20,440 nt of DNA from Holophagaceae bacterium UBA692 (GTDB lineage: Bacteria > Acidobacteriota > Holophagae > Holophagales > Holophagaceae). The notes beneath the pieces were generated by a model. The model was not told the origin of the DNA. It worked only from the letters and a program-made list of their open reading frames with translations, and did no database searches. The stretch lies in assembly GCA_002297665.1 (NCBI GenBank), contig DBMS01000186.1, forward strand, positions 22,031 to 42,470, in the 5' to 3' direction. Shown here piece by piece: positions 14,690-20,440 of this stretch; the stretch's first letter is position 1; each line of letters starts with the position of its first letter. Made by a program: the position numbers and the translations under genes.

Positions 14690-14735
14690 GGGCCTATCCA
14701 TTTGAACCCTCGCCGTGGCCTTCCCGGAAGCGCTG

Positions 14736-14797
14736 GGAACCGCATGCCCTGATGCGTTCCGAGGGCCGGTAGGTTCCCCACGGGGACGGCCCCGTGG
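14736..14797 (-). terminator. Two strong hairpins downstream of glgA
   Basis: A perfect 8-bp stem (CCACGGGG, loop ACGG, CCCCGTGG at 14778-14797) begins 56 bases after the glgA stop. A second stem at 14736-14760 (GGAAC and GCAT pairing with ATGC and GTTCC, one bulge) follows. Neither has a T-run on the minus strand. They sit where the glgC-glgA transcript should end. Confidence 0.4.
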
Positions 14798-14853
14798 AGG
14801 CCGGACCCTGGCGGGGGAAGATCCTGCTGATGATCAGGGCCCGTGACGGGAAC

Positions 14854-16302
14854 CTATTCCCCCCTGGCCTTCCGCATCATCCCCTCGTAGAGCTCCAGGT
14901 ATTCCTTCGCGCTGGCCTTCCAGGTGAAGTTCTGCGCCATGGCGTGCTTCTGGATGCGGGCCCAGGTGCGGGGATCCTCCCGGTACAGGCCGCAGGCCCT
15001 GCCGATGGTCTCGCCCAGGATCCAGCTGCTGGGTTCCTTGAAGACGAAGCCGGTGGCGGTGGAATCCACCAGGGAGTGGGCGTTGGTGTCCACCACGGTG
15101 TCGGCCAGGCCTCCGGCGCGGCGCACCAGGGGCAGCGCGCCGTAGCGCAGGGCGTAGAGCTGGGTGAGGCCGCAGGGTTCCTGGCGGCTGGGCACGAGCA
15201 TCACGTCGCTTCCGGCCAGGACGCGGTGGGCCAGGCCCTCGTCGTAGCCCAGCACGCAGGCCACGCGGCCGGGGTGGGCACGGGCGGCGGCGGCGAAGCC
15301 CTGTTCCAGCACGGGGTCGCCGGTGCCCAGGACGACCAGCTGGGCGTTGAGCTGGAGCAGGTAGGCCACGTTCTCCAGCACCAGGTCCAGGCCCTTCTGC
15401 TCGGCCAGGCGGCTCACCACGCCGAAGAGCGGGTCCCCGGGCGACTCGTCCAGGCCGGTTTCCCGCTGCAGCAGGTTCTTGTTGAGCTTTTTCCCCGACA
15501 GGTGCCGGGCGTCGAAGTGGTGCTCCAGGTGGGGGCTGGCGGCGGGGTTCCAGATGGCGTTGTCCACGCCGTTGAGGATGCCGGCGAGGTCGCGCCTGCG
15601 GTGCGTGAGCAGGCCGTCCAGGCCGCAGCCCGCCTCGGGCTGCTGGATCTCCCGGGCGTAGGTGGGGCTCACGGTGGTGATGCGGTCGGCGAAGGCCAGG
15701 CCGGCCTTGAGGAAGTTGACCTTCCCGTAGAATTCCGCCCCTTCGGGGTGGAAGATGGCCGGGCCCAGCCACAGCCCGGGCAGGAGCGGGGCGGGATAGA
15801 TCCCCTGGTAGGAAAGGTTGTGGACGGTCGTCACGGTGAGGGGAACCCGTCCCGGATCCTGGGCGTAGTAGGCCGGGATGAGGGCGGCCTGCCAGTCGTG
15901 GGCCTGGAGCACATCCGGGCGCCAACCGGCCCAGTCGCCGTTGCGGCCCACCTGGGAGGCCGCCCAGGCGAAGGCGGCGAAGCGCAGGTGGCTGTCGCCG
16001 TACTCCTCGTAGGGTCCGCCGGCGCGGTCGTAAAGCCCCGGGTGGTCCAGGAGGTAGACGGGCACCCCGTCGTCGGTCCGGCCCCGCAGCAGGCGGGCCT
16101 CCCCCTGCCCCAGGAGGTCCGGGAAACCGCCCGCGGGTTCCAGGTCGCGGATGCCGTTCAGGAGGGCGCCGAAGCCCGGCAGGAAGACCCGGGCGTCGGC
16201 CCCCAGGGCCCGCTGGGCCACCGGAAGGGCGGCCATCACGTCCCCGAGCCCCCCCACCTTCACGTATGGGAACAGTTCGGTTGCAGCGTGGAGAATCTTC
16301 AT
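14854..16302 (-). CDS. glgA: Glycogen synthase, ADP-glucose type (GT5)
   Basis: GlgA adds glucose from ADP-glucose to the non-reducing ends of alpha-1,4 glucan. The 482-residue length is normal. The N-terminal Rossmann half opens MKILHAATELFPYVKVGGLGDV, with the ADP-glucose-contacting lysine at 15 as in E. coli GlgA. It continues with LQAHDWQAALIP, TTVHNLSYQG and TTVSPTYAREI. The C-terminal half has GVVSRLAEQKGLDLV, then PSRQEPCGLTQLYALRYG and LVRRAGGLADTV, which hold the conserved Glu of the E-x7-E motif. The ATG overlaps the glgC stop as ATGA and is preceded by GGAAGG, so translation is coupled to glgC. Substrate supply by the neighbour agrees with the sequence. Confidence 0.97.
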   Translation of the reverse strand: MKILHAATELFPYVKVGGLGDVMAALPVAQRALGADARVFLPGFGALLNGIRDLEPAGGFPDLLGQGEARLLRGRTDDGVPVYLLDHPGLYDRAGGPYEEYGDSHLRFAAFAWAASQVGRNGDWAGWRPDVLQAHDWQAALIPAYYAQDPGRVPLTVTTVHNLSYQGIYPAPLLPGLWLGPAIFHPEGAEFYGKVNFLKAGLAFADRITTVSPTYAREIQQPEAGCGLDGLLTHRRRDLAGILNGVDNAIWNPAASPHLEHHFDARHLSGKKLNKNLLQRETGLDESPGDPLFGVVSRLAEQKGLDLVLENVAYLLQLNAQLVVLGTGDPVLEQGFAAAARAHPGRVACVLGYDEGLAHRVLAGSDVMLVPSRQEPCGLTQLYALRYGALPLVRRAGGLADTVVDTNAHSLVDSTATGFVFKEPSSWILGETIGRACGLYREDPRTWARIQKHAMAQNFTWKASAKEYLELYEGMMRKARGE

Positions 16303-17564
16303 CGGCCTTCCTGCAGTTGGTCCAACATCCGCTGGGAGATCAGGGTTACACCTCCCGGGGTGCGATGGAAGCGGGCGGCGTCGGCCAACGGATCATCCCC
16401 CACCACCAGCCCGCCGGGAACCCGGCAGTCCCGGTCCACCACCACCCGGTGCAGGCGCGCGTGCTCGCCGATGTCGGCCCCGGGAAGCACCACCGCTTCG
16501 TGCAGGTAGGCGTGGGAATGCACCCGCACCTTGCTGGAGAGCAGGGAGCGGTGCACCGTGGCCCCGGAGATGATGCACCCCGCCGACACCAGGCTGCTGA
16601 TGGCCACGCCGTTGCGGTGGGGATCGCTGTGGACGAACTTGGCGGCCGGCAACTGCTCCTGGTGGGTGAAGATCGGCCATTCGTAGTCGTAGAGGTTCAG
16701 GTCGGGGTCCACCGTGGTGAGGTCCATGTTGGCCTCCCAGAAGGCGTCCACGGTGCCCACGTCCCGCCAGTAGGCCGGCTTGTCCATGTTGGGGATGTGG
16801 CTGCGCTCGAAGCGGTGGGCGAACACCCGGGCCCGGGGCACCAGGTAGGGGATGACGTCCTTGCCGAAGTCATGGGACGACGTGGGATCCGCCGCGTCCC
16901 GCGCCAGCTCCCCGTACAGGAAGTCCGCCTTGAACAGGTAGATCCCCATGCTCGCGAAGGCGTATCCCGGCCGGTCCGCCACGGGGGTGGGGTTCTGGGG
17001 CTTCTCCACCCAGGAGACGATGCGGCCCGTGGCATCCGCCTGGGCGACGCCGAAGCCGCGGGCCTGGTCCAGGGGCACTTCCAGGCAGGCGATGGTCACG
17101 TCCGCGTCCTGCTCCAGGTGATCCTCCAGGAACCGGCGGTAGTCCATCTTGTAGATGTGGTCCCCGGCCAGCACGAGGATGTTCTCAGGACGGCGGGCTG
17201 CGAGGGTCTCGACGTTCTGGTACACGGCGTCGGCGGTGCCGCTGTACCACGCGTCGCTTTCCATGCTCTGCTGCGCGGGAAGCACGTGGATGAACTCGTT
17301 GAACTTTCCGTTCAGGAAGGTCCAGCCGAACTGCAGGTGCTCCAGGAGGCTGTGGGAGTTGTACTGGGTGACCACCAGGATCTTGCGGATATTGGAGTTC
17401 ACGCAGTTGGACATGGTGAAGTCGATGATGCGGTACTTCCCCCCGAAGGCCAGGGCCGGCTTGGAGAGCCGGCGGGTCAGGTCCTTGAGCCGCTTTCCCC
17501 GGCCCCCCGCGAGCACCATGGCGATGGTTCGTTGGGCCGCCAGGAAAACCTCGCGCTGCGACAT
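16299..17564 (-). CDS. glgC: Glucose-1-phosphate adenylyltransferase (ADP-glucose pyrophosphorylase)
   Basis: GlgC makes ADP-glucose from glucose-1-phosphate and ATP, the committed and usually allosterically controlled step of glycogen synthesis. The 421-residue protein shows the nucleotide-binding loop AMVLAGGRGKRLKDLT, KPALAFGGKYRIIDF, WYSGTADAVYQN, LAGDHIYKMDY (catalytic Asp at 135) and WVEKP. It also has NMDKPAYWRDVGT and a C-terminal left-handed beta-helix part (ISSLVSAGCIISGATVHRSLLSSKVRV). The start at 17564 is chosen because GAGGG lies 6 bases upstream; the frame is open to a TTG at 17606 and passes two other ATGs without such a site. It overlaps glgA by 4 bases and follows the heptosyltransferase gene after 55 bases. 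Its effector cannot be told from sequence. Confidence 0.97.
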   Translation of the reverse strand: MSQREVFLAAQRTIAMVLAGGRGKRLKDLTRRLSKPALAFGGKYRIIDFTMSNCVNSNIRKILVVTQYNSHSLLEHLQFGWTFLNGKFNEFIHVLPAQQSMESDAWYSGTADAVYQNVETLAARRPENILVLAGDHIYKMDYRRFLEDHLEQDADVTIACLEVPLDQARGFGVAQADATGRIVSWVEKPQNPTPVADRPGYAFASMGIYLFKADFLYGELARDAADPTSSHDFGKDVIPYLVPRARVFAHRFERSHIPNMDKPAYWRDVGTVDAFWEANMDLTTVDPDLNLYDYEWPIFTHQEQLPAAKFVHSDPHRNGVAISSLVSAGCIISGATVHRSLLSSKVRVHSHAYLHEAVVLPGADIGEHARLHRVVVDRDCRVPGGLVVGDDPLADAARFHRTPGGVTLISQRMLDQLQEGR

Positions 17565-17619
17565 CGGCATCCCTCGAGCATGCTTTGCCATCGAAGGATG
17601 CGCCAAAACCCGCGCCGGT

Positions 17620-18624
17620 TCAAGGCAAAACGGCCTGCAGCTCGCCCCAGAGGTAGTCGTCGTCGAGCGTGGTCATGCAGGGATTGCCTTCCACCCTGCA
17701 GACGACGTCCATGCATTCCAGGCACGGAAGGCCTTCCTTGCGCGCGGTGCGCACCCTGGGGCCGGAGGGGGTCGAGAACCCGGGCCGCGTGGGCCCGAAG
17801 ATCGCGAGGGTGGGGATCCCGCTCCCCGCCGCGATGTGCGAAAGGCCGGAATCCATGCCCACCAGGGCCCGCGCGCCCGCGATCCAGGCGGCGGAGAACG
17901 CCAAGCCGCCCCGGTTCGTGAGGTCCACCGCGCCGGGGACCCGGGCCTGGATCTGCCCGGCCAGCGCCATGTCCACGGGGCCCGCCCCCAGGATCACCGG
18001 GGTGATCCCCGCGGCCACGAGGCGGGTTCCCAGGGCCGCGAAGGAATCCACCGACATGCGCTTGCACGCGCAGTTGGCCCCCGGGGCCAGCACCACGTAA
18101 TCGTCCAGCCCCAGGGAGGCCTTGCCGGCGGCCGCCTCGGCCAGGGCGCCGGGGCGGGGCCGGAAGGGGATGAAGGACGCGGGCTCGGCAAGCTGCGGGA
18201 AGGCCCGGGCCACCACCGTACGGTACCGGTCGACGAAGGACGTCTCCTGCTTGAAGAAGGCGATGCTGTGGGTGTAGAAGATGAACGCTCCCCCGTCCCC
18301 GCAGCCCAGGCGCAGGGGCACGCGGGCCAGGAGGCCCGCCACCCCCGGGCGGCTGCTCTTGGGGAAGTTGATGAGCGAGGCCGGCCGGTGCGCGCGCAGG
18401 AGCCGGGCGGCCTTCAGGGGGCTGTACTTCCGCTCGGGATCCGGCACCGCGGCCAGATACCCGGGGGCCCCGTCGAAGAGGTCCACGATCCAGGCGGGAC
18501 CCCAGGCCACCAGGGGAAGGCCGGCGGCGCGAAGCGGGGCGATGGCGGCGTGGATCATCATCGCGTCTCCGAAGAAACGCGGGAAACGCACCCAGTGGGC
18601 CCCCATGGGCACCGCGTCGTTCAC
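17620..18624 (-). CDS. Glycosyltransferase family 9 protein (ADP-heptose:LPS heptosyltransferase-like)
   Basis: The 334-residue protein has the two-Rossmann GT9 layout. The N-terminal part, WVRFPRFFGDAMMIHAAIAPLR, resembles the RxxxxGDxxxxxP opening. VVLAPGANCACKRMSVDSFAAL and VILGAGPVD start the second domain. LVGMDSGLSHIAAGSGIPTL (D258) plus IFGPTRP form the donor-site signature. A cysteine cluster near the end (CLECMDVVC ... NPCM) is common in heptosyltransferases. It would add heptose or a similar sugar to the lipopolysaccharide core at the cytoplasmic face of the inner membrane. The start is a GTG at 18624, since GGAGG (18630-18634) lies 5 bases upstream. It appears to head an operon with glgC and glgA. 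The exact acceptor is unknown. Confidence 0.88.
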   Translation of the reverse strand: MNDAVPMGAHWVRFPRFFGDAMMIHAAIAPLRAAGLPLVAWGPAWIVDLFDGAPGYLAAVPDPERKYSPLKAARLLRAHRPASLINFPKSSRPGVAGLLARVPLRLGCGDGGAFIFYTHSIAFFKQETSFVDRYRTVVARAFPQLAEPASFIPFRPRPGALAEAAAGKASLGLDDYVVLAPGANCACKRMSVDSFAALGTRLVAAGITPVILGAGPVDMALAGQIQARVPGAVDLTNRGGLAFSAAWIAGARALVGMDSGLSHIAAGSGIPTLAIFGPTRPGFSTPSGPRVRTARKEGLPCLECMDVVCRVEGNPCMTTLDDDYLWGELQAVLP

Positions 18625-18629
18625 ATCAG

Positions 18630-18634
18630 CCTCC
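18630..18634 (-). promoter_or_regulatory. Ribosome binding site deciding a GTG start
   Basis: GGAGG on the minus strand stands 5 bases before the GTG at 18624. The first downstream in-frame ATG, at codon 7, lacks such a site. Confidence 0.6.
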
Positions 18635-18650
18635 AGCCTTCATCCTCGCG

Positions 18651-18656
18651 TAAGAT
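18651..18656 (+). promoter_or_regulatory. Possible -10 element of the cyclophilin-domain gene in a divergent intergenic region
   Basis: TAAGAT lies 24 bases before the ATG at 18681, inside the 56-base gap between divergent genes. A -35 box would fall on the ribosome site of the opposite gene, and none is obvious. Confidence 0.3.
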
Positions 18657-18680
18657 AAGACCTGAACCAAGGATCATTTC

Positions 18681-20423
18681 ATGCCCCTCCCCCTCGCCCG
18701 CAGCTCCATCCTGGCCCTGGCGGCCGCCCTTTCCAGCCCGGGCGCGCCCCCGGCGGTCCAGGCCGCCTTCACGCCCGTCGACGCCGTGAAGGCCGAATGG
18801 GACCGGAAGCCCCCGGTGCTCGCCCCCGAAGCATTGGCCGCCCTGCCCCCCGCGGACCGGGCCCGGCTGGACCTGACGCTCAAGCGCATCGGCGCCCCGG
18901 GCGCGCCCCCCCTGCTTCCCCCGTGGCTGGCCGAGCCCACCGTCCAGGTCTGGGAGGCCAAGGCCCTGGAGGCCGTCACCCCCCAGGACCGCGTCACCGC
19001 CCTCCACTTCCTCAACCGCCTGAAGTCCCCCAAGGCCCTCACCGCCCTGGAGAGCCTCACCCCCGCCGACGCCGCCACCTGGCCGGCCCACCTCCACCTG
19101 GAGGGTCCCCTGGCCACGGCCCTCCTCAACGGCGCCGTGGCCGGGCCGCCCGTGGTGGCCTTCATGGAAGCCCTCTTCAAGGCCGGCAAGACCGACCCCA
19201 TCCGGGGCGGCGCCGCCCACCTCCGCCTGGTGCTCGCCGGGAAGGAGAAGGGTGAGCCGCGCATGGGCGATCCCTCGCATCTGGCCTACCTGGACGCCTG
19301 GAACCGCGGTCCCTGGGAGAAGCGGGCGAAGGAGCACCTCCAGCTCCTTACGGGGGCCCTGGTTTCCGGCGGTTCCAACCCCGGCCCCGCCCAGCGCCTC
19401 CTGGAAGGCCTGCCCGCGGCGCCCGGCGCCGCCGCCGACGCCCTGGCCGTGAAGGCCCTCGGCTCCGGCCATATCCAGGTGCGCATCGCCGCCCTGGAGC
19501 ATCTCGCCAAGGCCGAGACCCTGGACCCCGAGGCCCTGGCCACGCTCACGCGCCACGCCTTCCTCAACTACGGCGGTCCGCTGTCCGCGCCGTTCCTGGC
19601 GGCCCTGCGCAGGCACGCGCCGAAGGACGCGGACCGCTACGGCGCCGTCCTTCTGGGTTCGGCCGATCCCCTGGCCGTGGCCGCGGCGCTGGAGGACCTG
19701 CCCCGGCCCCCCGCCAACCTGGAGGCCCTGGTCAAGCGCCTGTGGACGACGCCCATGTACGACGCCGTCCAGACCCTGCTGCCCGCCCTCGAACGCTGGA
19801 AGCTGCCCGAGGCCCAGCGCCGGGAGCTTTTGGCGAGGTTCCTGGAGCACCCCTGCTGGACGGCCCGCCTCGACGCCTACACCCTCCTGGCCAAGGCCGA
19901 CCCCTCCACGCCCTGGCCCGCCGCCCCCAAGCCTCCCTTCCTGGAAGATCTCATCCGCGACGAGGCCCTGCGCCTGGCCCGGGCCGCCAAGCCCGTGCGC
20001 CTGCGCATCACCTTCGACCGCGGCCGCCGCGTGGTCCTGGCCCTGGACCCCGTCAACGCGCCCATCAACGTCGCCAACCTCGTGCTGCTGGCCCGCCGCG
20101 GCTTCTTCAACGGCCGCCTGGTGCCCCGGGTGGTCCCCGATTTCGTCGTGCAGATGGGCAGCCCCGTGGACACCATGGACGGCGGCCCCGGCTACACCGT
20201 GCGCTGCGAGGACAGCCTGGCCTGGTACGGCCCCGGCAGCGTGGGCATGGCCCTCAGCGGCAAGGACACCGGGGGAAGCCAGTTCTTCATCACCACCAAC
20301 GCCGCGCCGCACCTGACCGGGCGCTACACCCGGGTGGGCGAGGTGGAGGACCCGGCCGCGGCGCTGCCGATCCTGGATAACCTGGAACTGGGAACGAGGA
20401 TCCTGACGGTCGAAGTGCTCTAG
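18681..20423 (+). CDS. Exported protein with alpha-helical repeat-like N-terminal region and C-terminal cyclophilin-type peptidyl-prolyl isomerase domain
   Basis: The 580-residue protein begins with a signal peptide (MPLPLARSSILALAAALSS, cleavage probably near AVQA). Residues about 35-430 are rich in Ala, Leu and Pro helices with a HEAT-like rhythm (for example IQVRIAALEHLAKAETLDPEAL and ARLDAYTLLAKAD), but no strict repeat could be aligned by eye. The C-terminal 140 residues are a cyclophilin domain: NVANLVLLARRGFFNG, VPRVVPDFVVQMGSP (active-site R483 and Q491), GGPGYTVRCE, GSVGMALSGKDTGGSQFFIT and TGRYTRVGEV. It should assist folding in the periplasm, with the helical part perhaps holding client proteins. 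The usual active-site Trp/His region is replaced, as in many bacterial cyclophilins. AAGGAT lies 6 bases before the ATG. An AGGAGG follows its stop, so another gene may begin beyond the window. Confidence 0.85.
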   Translation: MPLPLARSSILALAAALSSPGAPPAVQAAFTPVDAVKAEWDRKPPVLAPEALAALPPADRARLDLTLKRIGAPGAPPLLPPWLAEPTVQVWEAKALEAVTPQDRVTALHFLNRLKSPKALTALESLTPADAATWPAHLHLEGPLATALLNGAVAGPPVVAFMEALFKAGKTDPIRGGAAHLRLVLAGKEKGEPRMGDPSHLAYLDAWNRGPWEKRAKEHLQLLTGALVSGGSNPGPAQRLLEGLPAAPGAAADALAVKALGSGHIQVRIAALEHLAKAETLDPEALATLTRHAFLNYGGPLSAPFLAALRRHAPKDADRYGAVLLGSADPLAVAAALEDLPRPPANLEALVKRLWTTPMYDAVQTLLPALERWKLPEAQRRELLARFLEHPCWTARLDAYTLLAKADPSTPWPAAPKPPFLEDLIRDEALRLARAAKPVRLRITFDRGRRVVLALDPVNAPINVANLVLLARRGFFNGRLVPRVVPDFVVQMGSPVDTMDGGPGYTVRCEDSLAWYGPGSVGMALSGKDTGGSQFFITTNAAPHLTGRYTRVGEVEDPAAALPILDNLELGTRILTVEVL

Positions 20424-20440
20424 GAGGCTGGCCACGTATT

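Noticed and set aside
14794..16509. Plus-strand frame of 571 codons opposite glgA
   Set aside because: Low-complexity Gly/Val/Gln/His translation opposite a well-supported glycogen synthase.
17565..17619. A TTGAAC box before glgC as a separate promoter
   Set aside because: At 17 bases it is followed only by CATCCT, a poor -10, and the gap is short enough for operon read-through.

Overview
This is a very GC-rich, gene-dense bacterial window whose core is a nearly complete glycogen cycle. Signal peptides, an outer-membrane beta-barrel protein and an LPS-type heptosyltransferase indicate a Gram-negative cell envelope. The gene style suggests Acidobacteriota, perhaps the Holophagae (Geothrix/Holophaga relatives), but that placement is a guess from protein character and was not tested by search.

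Layout. (1) 1-1308 is the 3' part of a fumarate-reductase-like FAD enzyme. (2) From about 1394, a plus-strand run holds a membrane sensor histidine kinase, a very large debranching enzyme joining a GH13 domain to a GH133 domain, branching enzyme glgB (overlapping the previous gene by 8 nt) and the short-type glycogen phosphorylase glgP, ending near a GC-rich hairpin. (3) 11517-13068 carries two exported proteins in tandem: a small outer-membrane beta-barrel protein and a phosphodiester glycosidase (NAGPA-type). (4) On the minus strand, 13080-14658 holds an apparently internally shortened GH5 glycosidase and a BrnT/BrnA-like toxin-antitoxin pair. The pair's AT-rich promoter contains a palindrome. 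(5) On the minus strand, 14854-18624 is a probable operon: a GT9 heptosyltransferase, then glgC, then glgA (ATGA overlap). (6) Divergent from it, 18681-20423 encodes an exported protein with an alpha-helical repeat-like N-terminal part and a C-terminal cyclophilin domain.

How the genes fit together. GlgC makes ADP-glucose, GlgA extends alpha-1,4 chains and GlgB adds alpha-1,6 branches. GlgP releases glucose-1-phosphate from chain ends, and the GH13-GH133 protein probably moves the limit-dextrin stub and hydrolyses the branch glucose, as the bifunctional eukaryotic debranching enzyme does. Synthesis (glgC-glgA) and breakdown plus branching (debrancher-glgB-glgP) lie in two opposite-strand blocks. 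Between them are about 3.5 kb of envelope and accessory genes, including the toxin-antitoxin pair, which looks recently acquired. The best leads for something less described are the bifunctional debrancher, the shortened GH5 next to the toxin-antitoxin pair, and the repeat-cyclophilin fusion. I see no RNA genes, CRISPR array or insertion sequence, and no gene-free stretch longer than 300 bases.
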